Assembly: GCA_019358975.1 (NCBI GenBank)
Contig: JAHHIL010000001.1
Coordinates: forward strand, 62,001 to 126,000
Reading direction: 5' to 3'
Source: Trichocoleus desertorum ATA4-8-CV12
Lineage (GTDB): Bacteria; Cyanobacteriota; Cyanobacteriia; FACHB-46
Length of the DNA: 64,000 bases
This document shows, one piece after another, positions 26,065 through 34,545 of the stretch. Position 1 is the stretch's first letter; each line of letters starts with the position of its first letter. The position numbers and the translations under genes were made by a program. The notes beneath the pieces are model-generated. The model made no database searches, was not told where the DNA came from, and saw only the letters and a list, made by a program, of their open reading frames with translations.

Positions 26065-27390
26065 ATGCAAGAAAAGGTCAAGAACGCTTTAAAGGATGCT
26101 ATCACTAAATCTTTGCCTATCCTTTATCCGCTATACACTCAACTTACTGAGCCATATCTTGAGTGGTATAGGGATGAAAATTTACAGTGGCAAGCATCGT
26201 GGGTAGATCGGTCTAGCTCTTACCTTACTTTTCGTGAAGCAAGAGAATTTCTCCACGAGACTAGTGCGGAGTTTATAAAGATATTTTGTGAGTACTATCC
26301 GCAGTATACCAATCTTGTAGGTACTAGGGGCTGCTTTATTAATATTGTTAATGATCCTTCAGGGATTTTAAAGAGCGCTTTAGGTGAATTATGGAATAGA
26401 CATGAAGCTACTCAGGTGACTAATGAGTCTATTGAAATACTCTTGCAGGAATTTGCTAAATTTATAGATTGTCCAACTCTTAAGTTTCACTATACCGCAA
26501 CACTACTGAACTATAAGATGGATGCAGAAGCAGTTCAACTGCCTAACAATCTTGTTATTCGGCAGTTAAGTGAAAGAGAGGCTTCAAAGATGTACGGTGG
26601 TCCTATGTCCATGATTCCTTTCAATTTAAAGCGAAGTTTTTCTGTACCTTATTCCGTTTTGGAAGGGGAGTTTGAAGAGTTAAAAGTGTATGAGAATTAC
26701 GAAAAATTTAATGAATCTGGATTTGATGTCAAATCAAAACTTAATCAAGTAATTCTTGTATTGCGAACTTTTAAGAGTGGTCCAGTAGGGTATGACTGCA
26801 TTCATATTAGGCCTAAAGGCTTTTGTCCTTTACCAAAAATAACTTCAATTCAAACAGGAGATGCGTACATACCTTTTGGTATTTATCAAATATCCAAAAA
26901 TGAGGTAGATACCTTAAGGAATCATGCAATGTTAATCTTTTCGGGGCTAGATCAAGCAATGGAAATGGCATGTAGGAGGCTAGCTGAAGCAGAATCAAGA
27001 ACTCGCTTTCAAGACCGCTTGCTTGATGCAGCAATAGGTTTGGAATCTATTCTTCTAGCTGGATTGTCAAAAGATGATCGCCGATCGGAGTTAAAGTTTC
27101 GCTTTTCTCTAAATTATTCAACCTTATTTAATACCCCAGAAAAGCGTTCTCATGCGTATCGTATTGCAAAGGATATTTATGACTTACGTAGCGCAATTGC
27201 ACATGGTAGCTCAATTAAAGAGCCATGTAGATTAGGAGACAAAAAGGTTGGCCTTGATGAGGCTGCCCAGACTGCTTGTGATGTTCTCCGTAGTGTTATT
27301 AGCTACTTTTTGCCAGAAGTAAAGAGTGCACCTTATACCAAGCCTATTTTCTGGGAAAATGGCTATTTCGGAGTTGAACCTAGGCTATGA
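26065..27390 (+). CDS. HEPN (ApeA-like) domain protein, 441 aa
   Basis: A soluble protein. The N-terminal ~290 residues are not recognised. The C-terminal part matches the ApeA-like HEPN pattern: RFQDRLLDAAIGLESILLAG, ELKFRFSLNYSTLF, then DIYDLRSAIAHGSS. The RxxxxH motif (R375, H380) is the catalytic signature of HEPN ribonucleases, found in toxins and antiphage systems; such domains can also be non-enzymatic. The gene is AT-rich, uses codons unlike its neighbours, lacks HIP1 sites and lies about 250 bp from a tRNA gene, all hints of horizontal transfer. No partner gene (nucleotidyltransferase antitoxin, restriction subunit) adjoins it. A single-gene defence role is inference. Confidence 0.75.
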   Translation: MQEKVKNALKDAITKSLPILYPLYTQLTEPYLEWYRDENLQWQASWVDRSSSYLTFREAREFLHETSAEFIKIFCEYYPQYTNLVGTRGCFINIVNDPSGILKSALGELWNRHEATQVTNESIEILLQEFAKFIDCPTLKFHYTATLLNYKMDAEAVQLPNNLVIRQLSEREASKMYGGPMSMIPFNLKRSFSVPYSVLEGEFEELKVYENYEKFNESGFDVKSKLNQVILVLRTFKSGPVGYDCIHIRPKGFCPLPKITSIQTGDAYIPFGIYQISKNEVDTLRNHAMLIFSGLDQAMEMACRRLAEAESRTRFQDRLLDAAIGLESILLAGLSKDDRRSELKFRFSLNYSTLFNTPEKRSHAYRIAKDIYDLRSAIAHGSSIKEPCRLGDKKVGLDEAAQTACDVLRSVISYFLPEVKSAPYTKPIFWENGYFGVEPRL

Positions 27391-27640
27391 AAATCAGGCT
27401 CACTTTGCCAGAATTTCAATAACCACATTTTATCAACTAAAAACTCTGGCTTGTATAGGGATAGGTGTTTTTGTTCCACCATTCAAGCTTAGATTTAGAC
27501 CGTAGGAAGTCTATAAATGGTTTTGTAGTTCTCTGCGATCGCTAGAGGAGTTGTGCCGCTCGGCGTAATAAATATCTAGATGAGCAGTACTAACAAGCTG
27601 CAATCGCGCTGCTAGCTCGATATTTATAGATTTTCTAAAA
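27391..27640. other. Intergenic region between HEPN gene and tRNA-Thr
   Basis: About 250 bp. One HIP1-like site (near 27537) marks the return to typical genome composition. No integrase, att-type repeat of the tRNA 3' end, or other feature is seen. Confidence 0.5.
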
Positions 27641-27712
27641 GCTGGTGACAAGATTCGAACTTGCGACCGGCTGATTACAAATCAGCTGCTCTACCAACTG
27701 AGCTACACCAGC
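27641..27712 (-). tRNA. trnT-UGU: tRNA-Thr (anticodon UGU)
   Basis: Read on the minus strand the 72-nt sequence folds as a standard cloverleaf: acceptor GCTGGTG pairs with CACCAGC, D arm GCTCAGTTGGTAGAGC, anticodon arm CTGAT-TTGTAAT-CAG with anticodon TGT at 27679-27677, and T arm GCAAG-TTCGAAT-CTTGT. The CCA end is not encoded. UGU reads threonine codons ACA (and ACG/ACU by wobble). Confidence 0.96.
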
Positions 27713-27811
27713 GAGTTGACTAAAAGTAAGTATATCAAATTCTGCAACACTCTTCACCACTTAAATCGAATTGATTTTGCAAAAAGCGATCGCTGCGTCC
27801 CCTGACAACTT

Positions 27812-27829
27812 ATTTGCTTTTTTGCAAAT
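27812..27829. promoter_or_regulatory. Palindrome upstream of sbpA, possible operator
   Basis: ATTTGC-TTTTTT-GCAAAT is a perfect 6+6 bp inverted repeat about 80 bp before sbpA. A second inverted repeat (CGGAA...TTCCG, 27854-27871) follows. Sulfur-responsive regulation of sulfate uptake is known in cyanobacteria, but I cannot match either element to a defined regulator. Confidence 0.3.
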
Positions 27830-27906
27830 CTCTCGGTACTATCAATGTTCATGCGGAAATCCGGTATTCCGACCGACTAACTGGGGTTTGAAAGGAGATT
27901 AAGGTT

Positions 27907-28995
27907 ATGGGTCTGTGGCAACGTGGCTCGAAACGGCTTAGTTCGTTAAAAGGATTTGTCTCACTATTCTTAGTGGGTCTAAGTTTAAGTGTGGCGATCG
28001 CCGCTTGCTCCAGCAATGGCTCCAACACTGCTAGCGCTCCAGGTGGTGCAGGTGCCACCAAAAAGGAAGTTGAACTAACTTTGGTTTCCTTTGCCGTAAC
28101 CAAAGCGGCCCACGACAAAATTATTCCTAAGTTTGTTGAGAAATGGCAGCAAGAGCATAACCAAACGGTCGTCTTCAAGCCTAGTTATGGGGGATCTGGT
28201 TCTCAAACTCGCGCCGTGATCGATGGTTTAGCAGCGGATGTAGTGCATCTAGCCCTAGGTTTGGACGTGCAGAAGATCGAAAAGGCGGGTCTGATCGAAG
28301 CAGGTTGGGACAAGGAAGCACCGAATGATGCCATTGCAAGTCGTTCTGTTGCCGCGATCGTCACTCGTGAAGGCAATCCCAAAGGGATTAAAGATTGGAC
28401 AGATCTGGGCAAAGACGGCGTGAGCTTCATTACTGCCGACCCCAAAACCTCCGGTGGGGCTCGCTGGAACTTCTTAGCCCTGTGGAATGCTGCGGTTAAA
28501 TCCGGTGCGGATGATGCCAAAGCTCAAGAATTTGTCACGAAGGCTTACAAGAACGTTCCGGTATTGCCCAGAGATGCGCGGGAAGCGAGTGATATCTTTT
28601 TCAAGCAAGGTCAGGGTGATGCCTTGATTAACTATGAAAATGAGATTCTGTTGGCTGCTGAAAATGGTGAAAAACTTCCCTACGTCATTCCAGCCGTCAA
28701 TGTTTCGATTGACAATCCAGTCGCAGTGGTGGACAAAAACGTAGACAAGCACGGCACGCGCGAAGTTGCCGAAGCCTTTGTGCAATATCTCTTCTCTCCC
28801 GAAGCACAGCAAGAGTTTGCCAACGTAGGTTTCCGTCTGAGCGATCTCAACGGAGCCCAAGCGAAATCGCTAGAAGGTAAGTATCCTCCAGTGAAGGACA
28901 TGGCAACCGTAAAAGACTACGGTGGCTGGAGCGAAGTTCAGAAGAAATTCTTTGAAGATGGTGCTGTATTCGACCAGATGCGAGCAAATAGGTAG
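27907..28995 (+). CDS. sbpA: Sulfate ABC transporter substrate-binding protein
   Basis: A 362-residue periplasmic sulfate-binding protein. The N-terminus is a lipoprotein-type signal (LSLSVAIAACSSNGS). The mature part has the family phrases LTLVSFAVTKAAHDKIIPKF, FKPSYGGSGSQTRAVIDGL, DVVHLALGLDV, and DPKTSGGARWNFLALW, with the sulfate-contact residues of this family. It binds sulfate in the periplasm and delivers it to the CysT/CysW permease. AAGGAGAT precedes the start. It is followed 176 bp later by cysT on the same strand. Confidence 0.96.
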   Translation: MGLWQRGSKRLSSLKGFVSLFLVGLSLSVAIAACSSNGSNTASAPGGAGATKKEVELTLVSFAVTKAAHDKIIPKFVEKWQQEHNQTVVFKPSYGGSGSQTRAVIDGLAADVVHLALGLDVQKIEKAGLIEAGWDKEAPNDAIASRSVAAIVTREGNPKGIKDWTDLGKDGVSFITADPKTSGGARWNFLALWNAAVKSGADDAKAQEFVTKAYKNVPVLPRDAREASDIFFKQGQGDALINYENEILLAAENGEKLPYVIPAVNVSIDNPVAVVDKNVDKHGTREVAEAFVQYLFSPEAQQEFANVGFRLSDLNGAQAKSLEGKYPPVKDMATVKDYGGWSEVQKKFFEDGAVFDQMRANR

Positions 28996-29171
28996 GGGCA
29001 TTGGCTGACTGACTTTGCTTTCCCATCTCTGTGCAAGCGATCGCGACGAATTGAAGGGACAGACTTGTTAGATACTTGATTAGCTTAGGATCAACTTCTC
29101 ACAATATCTGTCCCGATTTATTTCTACCCTACTAGCCTGATCTAGCCTGCTGTCTTTACTTGCTCTGCTCT

Positions 29172-30029
29172 ATGGCTGTTTCAACTCTTCCCTCTGCTTC
29201 CTCCCGGCCCAAAAACCCGATTCAAAGGCTCTTGGGGCTGTCTTGGCCTTGGCGCGTAACTTTGGGATATCTCACAATTATGTTGCTGCTACCTGTGGCA
29301 GCGCTGATTGCTAAGGCCAGTACCGAGACTCCTGCTGAATTTTGGCGCATTGCTACGAGTCCTGTAGCCCTAGCCACCTATAATGTCACCTTTGTCACCG
29401 CTCTGATTGCGGCCCTAATTAATGCCGTTTTTGGTGTTTTAATTGCTTGGGTTTTGGTACGGTACGAGTTTCCTTTCAAGCGGATCATTGATGCTGCGAT
29501 CGATTTGCCGTTTGCCCTGCCCACTTCAGTTGCAGGTTTGACCATCGCCACAGTTTACAGCGACAACGGCTGGATTGGTTCGTTGCTGGCTCCCTTGGGA
29601 ATTAAAGTGGCCTTTACCCGGTTGGGGGTCGGTGTGGCGATGATCTTTATTTCCTTGCCCTTTGTGGTGCGGACGCTCCAACCCGTCTTGCACGAGATGG
29701 AGAAAGAAGTAGAAGAAGCTGCTTGGTCTTTAGGTGCTTCCCAGTTCCAAACTTTTTATCGGGTGGTTTTGCCCCCCTTATTGCCAGCGATTCTGACCGG
29801 ATTGGCCTTGGGATTCTCTCGTGCGGTGGGCGAGTATGGCTCCGTCGTGATTGTCGCCTCTAACATCCCATTCAAAGACTTGATTGCTTCTGTGCTGATT
29901 ATTCAACGCTTGGAGCAATACGACTACTCCGGTGCTACCGTCATTGGCACGGTGCTCTTAGGCATTTCGTTGCTGATTCTATTAGCAATTAATCTATTGC
30001 AAGCGTGGGGACGGCAGTATGAGCTCTAG
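29172..30029 (+). CDS. cysT: Sulfate ABC transporter permease CysT (CysU)
   Basis: A polytopic permease of about 285 residues with six hydrophobic segments, carrying the ABC-permease EAA loop ([20 protein letters not shown]) that contacts the ATPase. The start is set at the ATG at 29172 rather than an upstream in-frame TTG. With CysW it forms the inner-membrane channel for sulfate. It overlaps cysW by 11 bp. The 176-bp gap from sbpA contains an 8-bp inverted repeat (GGGACAGA at 29056 and TCTGTCCC at 29107). Confidence 0.95.
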   Translation: MAVSTLPSASSRPKNPIQRLLGLSWPWRVTLGYLTIMLLLPVAALIAKASTETPAEFWRIATSPVALATYNVTFVTALIAALINAVFGVLIAWVLVRYEFPFKRIIDAAIDLPFALPTSVAGLTIATVYSDNGWIGSLLAPLGIKVAFTRLGVGVAMIFISLPFVVRTLQPVLHEMEKEVEEAAWSLGASQFQTFYRVVLPPLLPAILTGLALGFSRAVGEYGSVVIVASNIPFKDLIASVLIIQRLEQYDYSGATVIGTVLLGISLLILLAINLLQAWGRQYEL

Positions 30030-30900
30030 TCTGGCAGGTAAATCTTTTAATCCTGAGATCTCCGAGCCCCAAGCTCCTACTCCCGCTCGACAAAAAACTT
30101 GGGTCAAAGGAGTCTTGATTGGCATCGCGATCGCCTATCTCTCCTTGGTGCTGTTTATCCCAGCTTTCAACGTTTTTGTGCAGGCATTTAAAGACGGGGT
30201 GGGGCCATTTTTAGGCAACTTAGGGGAAGCCAACTTCCTGCATGCTGCCAAACTCACTTTTTTAATTGCCTTGATCGTAGTGCCCATCAACACCATATTT
30301 GGTCTTTGTGCGGCTTGGGTCATTGCTCGCAATCAGTTTCGGGGACGCACTTTTCTCATTAGCTTGTTGGATGTTCCCTTTGCGGTGTCTCCAGTCGTGG
30401 CAGGTTTGATGATTGTGCTCCTGTATGGGCGCAATGGCTGGTTTGGCTCTTGGCTAGAAGCAGGGAACATCAAAATTATTTTCGCCATGCCCGCGATGGT
30501 GCTAGCGAGTGCCTTTATTACCCTGCCCTTTATTGCTCGCGAAGTGATTCCGGTGCTGGAAGAAGCAGGCAGTGATCAAGAAGAAGCAGCTAGAACTCTA
30601 GGCGCTAGCGATTGGCAGATTTTCTGGCGAGTCACGATTCCTAATATTCGCTGGGGTTTGATGTATGGCGTAATTTTGACCAATGCCAGAGTCATGGGTG
30701 AGTTTGGGGCAGTTTCTGTCGTTTCTGGCAACATTGCGGGCAAAACCCAGACGCTGCCGTTGTTTGTAGAAGAAGCCTACAAGCAGTATGCGACCCAATC
30801 GGCCTTTTCTGCGGCGGTGCTGCTCGCGTTTCTAGCTGTTGTGACCTTGGTGCTCAAGGAAATTTTGGAACGTAAAACCAAAATCAAAGATATTGAATAG
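30019..30900 (+). CDS. cysW: Sulfate ABC transporter permease CysW
   Basis: A 293-residue permease with a hydrophilic N-terminus ([15 protein letters not shown]) followed by six membrane segments and the EAA motif ([20 protein letters not shown]). [20 protein letters not shown] near the C-terminus is typical of CysW. It pairs with CysT. The usual next gene, the ATPase cysA, is absent; two NIL-domain genes follow instead. Confidence 0.95.
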   Translation: MSSSLAGKSFNPEISEPQAPTPARQKTWVKGVLIGIAIAYLSLVLFIPAFNVFVQAFKDGVGPFLGNLGEANFLHAAKLTFLIALIVVPINTIFGLCAAWVIARNQFRGRTFLISLLDVPFAVSPVVAGLMIVLLYGRNGWFGSWLEAGNIKIIFAMPAMVLASAFITLPFIAREVIPVLEEAGSDQEEAARTLGASDWQIFWRVTIPNIRWGLMYGVILTNARVMGEFGAVSVVSGNIAGKTQTLPLFVEEAYKQYATQSAFSAAVLLAFLAVVTLVLKEILERKTKIKDIE

Positions 30901-30910
30901 GAGGCAGATC

Positions 30911-31282
30911 ATGTTGGCGGATGACAGCGATCGCTACACTCTCTTGAATACTTCAAACCCAGATGGTAAACCGCTGGGCGAATCTCATCTATCGGCTCCC
31001 GTTTCAGAGGCGACTGCGGATCAGCGATACACCCAAACTCGCATTAGGATTCGTATCCCCAAGAACTACCATCAAGAGCCTGTCATTTCTCGCCTAATCT
31101 CTCAGCATGGCCTCACTGTAAATATCACAGCGGCTTTGCTAGGAGCGAACGCACGAGACGATGGCTGGTTTGACTTAGAACTCCAGGGCACCACTGCCCA
31201 GATTGACAGTGCCTTGCTCTACTTAAATGAGCTAGACCTGGAGATTTGGCACGATTCGAGTGCGCAAGAGGATGGTTGGTAA
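30911..31282 (+). CDS. NIL-domain protein 1
   Basis: About 123 residues. The C-terminal ~75 residues match the NIL domain (ferredoxin-like fold): RIRIRIPKNYHQEPVISRL, then LTVNITAALLGANARDDGWF and DLELQG. NIL domains are best known as regulatory tails of methionine ABC ATPases. The ATG at 30911 has a perfect AGGAGG 6 bp before it. The gene is 10 bp after cysW, so it belongs to the sulfate operon. Sensing of a sulfur compound or partnering with the ATPase is inference. Confidence 0.85.
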   Translation: MLADDSDRYTLLNTSNPDGKPLGESHLSAPVSEATADQRYTQTRIRIRIPKNYHQEPVISRLISQHGLTVNITAALLGANARDDGWFDLELQGTTAQIDSALLYLNELDLEIWHDSSAQEDGW

Positions 31283-31647
31283 TGCAGACGCAGTTACCCA
31301 TGCTGCAACACGAGCAACCTTGCTGGTTGAAGAAGTCTCAGCCAGCCTTTGCACCAAGGCGATCGCGGTCGTACCGGGGCGCTGAAAGCTCAACCCAAAT
31401 TCGCATTAAAGTGCGGATTCCAGCTCAACGTCGCCAAGAACCGATTATTTCTCATCTCACAGCTCAATGTGGGCTGAGCGTTAACATTACCGCTGCTCGA
31501 CTCAGCGCCAATCTCCAAGAAGATGGCTGGTTTGACCTAGAACTGCGGGGTATTCCCCCACAACTCCAACAAGCGTTAGCCTATCTCCAATCTTTAAACA
31601 TCACGATTTGGGGAAAACCAAACCCAGATGGAGATGATTGGCTGTAA
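31282..31647 (+). CDS. NIL-domain protein 2
   Basis: About 121 residues, a paralogue of the preceding gene: IRIKVRIPAQRRQEPIISHL, LSVNITAARLSANLQEDGWF, DLELRG. Its ATG at 31282 overlaps the previous stop (TAATG), showing translational coupling and tandem duplication. It closes the sulfate gene run, followed by a strong terminator hairpin. Confidence 0.85.
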   Translation: MQTQLPMLQHEQPCWLKKSQPAFAPRRSRSYRGAESSTQIRIKVRIPAQRRQEPIISHLTAQCGLSVNITAARLSANLQEDGWFDLELRGIPPQLQQALAYLQSLNITIWGKPNPDGDDWL

Positions 31648-31670
31648 GCGAGTTTTGTCGGGCTCCTAAA

Positions 31671-31712
31671 AAAGCAGAGTAGAACAACTTAGTTTGAGTT
31701 CTACTCTGCTTT
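31671..31712. terminator. Bidirectional terminator
   Basis: AAAGCAGAGTAGAAC (31671-31685) and GTTCTACTCTGCTTT (31698-31712) form a perfect 15-bp stem with a 12-nt loop, flanked by A-rich sequence on one side and T-rich on the other. It sits between the sulfate operon and the convergent response-regulator gene and can serve both. Confidence 0.85.
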
Positions 31713-31748
31713 TGCGGTTTATCTACACTGCTGTGGCTGGAACCACAA

Positions 31749-32396
31749 CTAGGCCATATTGTTCTCGATCGCCCAGCGTGCTAATTCTGTGCGGTTGTGT
31801 AGACCTGTCTTACCCAGCATGTTGCTGACGTGACTTTCAATCGTGCGTTGGCTGACATTGAGTTCGTCAGCGATTTCCCGATTAGCCATCCCACGGGCCA
31901 CAAACTGCACCACTTTCAACTCAGTTGGGGTGAGTTCGACATCGAAGGGAACCTGGATTTTAGGACCATTGTCGATGCCCTTGGTTTGATGCTGCATCAT
32001 CCGGGATGCTTGCTTCAGTGAGGACTCCACTTGAGCCACTAGTTCTTCAGGCTCAAAGGGCTTCACCATATAAACATCTGCCCCGGTGTTGAGCCCCTTA
32101 ACGCGGTCTTGGCTTTGTCCCTTGGCCGATAAGAATAGAACTGGAATCCAGCTAGTGCGAGAGTCTTCTCTCACATGCTTTACGAGGGAATAGCCGTCCA
32201 TTTCCGGCATCATCACATCGCAAATAATCATATCTGGAATATCTTGCTCCAGAATTTCTAGAGCTTCACGGCCATTTTCTGCTGTAACTACTTCATACCC
32301 GCGAAATTCCAGGTAATCCTTGACTAACAGAATTAAGTTAGGATCGTCATCAATAAGCAGTAGCCGTTTGTGATCTCCCACGCTCGCTTCCTTCAT
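31749..32396 (-). CDS. NarL/FixJ-type response regulator, Rre1/Ycf29-like
   Basis: A 215-residue two-component response regulator. The receiver domain (about 8-130) has the acidic pair in LLIDDDPN, phosphoacceptor Asp in MIICDVMMPEMDGY, the Thr/Ser switch in LFLSAKGQ, and Lys in MVKPFEPEEL. The C-terminal LuxR-type helix-turn-helix is ELKVVQFVARGMANREIADE, then LNVSQRTIESHVSNMLGKTG. From memory the sequence is closest to the Rre1/Ycf29 group conserved in cyanobacteria and some plastids, linked to stress signalling via Hik2/Hik34; that subgroup call is less certain than the family. Confidence 0.85.
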   Translation of the reverse strand: MKEASVGDHKRLLLIDDDPNLILLVKDYLEFRGYEVVTAENGREALEILEQDIPDMIICDVMMPEMDGYSLVKHVREDSRTSWIPVLFLSAKGQSQDRVKGLNTGADVYMVKPFEPEELVAQVESSLKQASRMMQHQTKGIDNGPKIQVPFDVELTPTELKVVQFVARGMANREIADELNVSQRTIESHVSNMLGKTGLHNRTELARWAIENNMA

Positions 32397-32697
32397 GCTT
32401 TGTCACTCGCCATGCCTGAATTAATTAAAGTTTATAAATAAAACTTTCAGTATTGTTGTCACATTCTACTAGACATGTCGCTGTCTACTACGTATTCCTT
32501 CATTAATATAGTGCCTGATCAGGAATTGACAGTGGTCTAGTAGGGTGCTGACTTTATCAATTATTTACCTACTTCAAGCATGGCAGGTGACTTTGGTGGC
32601 CGACTTAACAAGTTTTTTCATTATCAAAGTATCGTTGGCAACCCAGGCTTAATTCGGGTTAATTAGTATTTTTTAACAAAGTTGGATTTGCGATCGC
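32397..32697. other. Intergenic region upstream of the response regulator
   Basis: About 300 bp, AT-rich, with short inverted elements (CTACTAGAC near 32467 and GTCTAGTAG near 32534, and the palindrome CCTGATCAGG). It presumably holds the response-regulator promoter and the 3' untranslated end of the min cluster. No gene seen. Confidence 0.45.
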
Positions 32698-33216
32698 CTA
32701 ATCGTGAGCCGTAGCCAGGGTTTCAGCGGCTGAATCACTAACTTTTAACTCAATTTCTGCTGTGGTCTTGGACGGATTCGGCAAAGGATGAGTCAAAAAA
32801 GCGAATTCTGAGACAATTTGATTGCCAATTAAATGTTCTTGAATAATGCGCTCAATTACTTCTGGCGTGGCGCTATGGTACCAAACCCCATCTGGATAAA
32901 TGACTAAGATGGGGCCTTGCTGACAGACGCGCAGACAGTTGGCCTTAGTGCGAAAGACGTAAGGGGATGCGGCAGAGGTTGAATCTGCGATCGCCCCTGT
33001 AGAAATCGCCCTATTGGAAGCAATTGGGGTATCGAGTTTTAGTTCTTTCAATCGCCGCTTCAGGTAGTCCCAGGATTCTAGGCTCAATTGCTTATCGCAG
33101 CACTTGGGCACCGTCTGGTCGGCGCAGATAAAGACATGCCGCTGAATTTGATCGAGCTTCAGGGCTTGAGCACAACTCGTAAGAGAGTTGCAATCGGGAG
33201 AAGTGTTAGCGCTCAT
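32698..33216 (-). CDS. Thioredoxin-like [2Fe-2S] ferredoxin-domain protein
   Basis: A 172-residue protein. The central part carries the thioredoxin-like ferredoxin pattern: [16 protein letters not shown] with the first cysteines, and [20 protein letters not shown] with the CxxxC pair, which together should bind a [2Fe-2S] cluster; [19 protein letters not shown] is the usual following helix. Its ATG overlaps the minE stop (ATGA), so translation is coupled to the division operon. The electron partner is unknown, and a link to cell division is positional only. Confidence 0.88.
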   Translation of the reverse strand: MSANTSPDCNSLTSCAQALKLDQIQRHVFICADQTVPKCCDKQLSLESWDYLKRRLKELKLDTPIASNRAISTGAIADSTSAASPYVFRTKANCLRVCQQGPILVIYPDGVWYHSATPEVIERIIQEHLIGNQIVSEFAFLTHPLPNPSKTTAEIELKVSDSAAETLATAHD

Positions 33217-33494
33217 GACTCCTCAGAGTCTTGCCGGACGCGACGGATAGGCAAGTTAGCGATTAAAGCCGTGACTCGTTCATTGTTAGCCAGAGAAAAT
33301 TCCAGACCCTCAGCATCAATCTCAACGTAGCGAGAAACCACGTCTAGAATTTCTTTCCGCATTTGATCCATCGACTCAGGGCTGAGGTCAGCTCGGTCAT
33401 GGGCCAAAACAAATTGCAGACGGCGCTTCACTTCTTGGCGGCTACTTTCGTAACCCTGGCGGGGAAATAGGCGTTCTAACAGTTCATTGATCAT
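33213..33494 (-). CDS. minE: Cell division topological specificity factor MinE
   Basis: A 93-residue MinE. It opens [20 protein letters not shown], continues with [20 protein letters not shown] (the MinD-interacting region), and has the C-terminal dimerisation part [18 protein letters not shown]. MinE stimulates MinD ATPase and confines MinCD to the poles so that the division ring forms mid-cell. It lies 118 bp downstream of minD. Confidence 0.96.
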   Translation of the reverse strand: MINELLERLFPRQGYESSRQEVKRRLQFVLAHDRADLSPESMDQMRKEILDVVSRYVEIDAEGLEFSLANNERVTALIANLPIRRVRQDSEES

Positions 33495-33612
33495 GGAGCT
33501 TGGGGAGGGTCAAGAATCTGGCAAAAGCATGGATATAGAAGCAGGAATAGAGGACGAGGCTAACGATGCGGTAAATGCAATCTGAATAAAAGCCTTGACC
33601 TGACCAAGAGAG

Positions 33613-34419
33613 TTAAAGAATCCTGGTGTACAGAAACTTCCGAAGGCGGGAGAAAACGCTGCCGTTGTTGGGGTTGAGATCCAAAAATTCTACGGTTTCA
33701 CCTTCTAGGCGGCGGGCAATATTACTGAAAGCAGTGCCTGCGTTAGAAGGAGTTTCCGATAAGACTAAGGGTTCCCCTCGGTTTGTAGAAACGATCACCC
33801 GTTCGTCGTCCGGAATCACACCGATCAGGGGAATGGCGAGAATTTCTTGCACGTCTTGTACAGACATCATGTCGTTAACCTGCACCATCGCTGGCTTGAG
33901 GCGATTGACGATCAGACGAATTTTCTTGACGTTATTGGCTTCTAGTAAGCCGACGACCCGATCCGCGTCCCGAACTGCCGCGATTTCTGGGGTAGTGACG
34001 ATTAAAGCTTCTTGAGCGGCGGCGATCGCATTCTGGAAGCCCATTTCAATCCCAGCGGGACTATCGACTAAAACGTAGTCGTAAGCTTTGGCTAAGGCGC
34101 TGATCACCTGCTTCATCTGGTCAGGGCTGACTGCGTCCTTGGTGCGGTTTTGGGCAGCAGGTAGTAAGGCGAGACGGCTTTGGCGCTTATCTTTTACTAG
34201 CGCTTGCTCTAGCCGACATTCACCTGCTAGCACTTCCACTGCAGTATAAACGATGCGATTTTCTAGCCCCAGCAGCAAATCCAAATTTCTCAGGCCGAAA
34301 TCTGCGTCCACAACCACAACTTTGCGACCTCTCTGAGCCAGGGCCATGCCCAAGTTGGCTGTGGTGGTGGTTTTGCCCACCCCTCCTTTTCCCGATGTAA
34401 CAACAATAACGCGACTCAT
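33613..34419 (-). CDS. minD: Septum site-determining ATPase MinD
   Basis: A 268-residue ParA/MinD ATPase. The deviant Walker A motif KGGVGKTTTT lies at residues 10-19; VVVDADFGLRNLDLLLG and YVLVDSPAGIEMGF form the switch and Walker B regions; VIPDDERVIVSTNRGEP is a family signature. The C-terminal amphipathic helix (VFSRLRKFLYTRI) anchors the ATP-bound dimer to the membrane. It recruits MinC, inhibiting FtsZ near the poles, and is displaced by MinE. Confidence 0.97.
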   Translation of the reverse strand: MSRVIVVTSGKGGVGKTTTTANLGMALAQRGRKVVVVDADFGLRNLDLLLGLENRIVYTAVEVLAGECRLEQALVKDKRQSRLALLPAAQNRTKDAVSPDQMKQVISALAKAYDYVLVDSPAGIEMGFQNAIAAAQEALIVTTPEIAAVRDADRVVGLLEANNVKKIRLIVNRLKPAMVQVNDMMSVQDVQEILAIPLIGVIPDDERVIVSTNRGEPLVLSETPSNAGTAFSNIARRLEGETVEFLDLNPNNGSVFSRLRKFLYTRIL

Positions 34420-34545
34420 GAGGTGGTTAGACGAATGAACTTTACTTCAACTTTCAATTAACTTTAACTCAAACCGCATTTTCACCGAAATTAATTCAGT
34501 GAGACTTATTAATCATCTGCATTCAATCATTCTCCTGCCAAAATG

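Noticed and set aside
27641-27712. tRNA-Thr as integration site of a genomic island carrying the HEPN gene
   Set aside because: No duplicated tRNA 3' end and no integrase gene were found nearby, so only proximity supports it.
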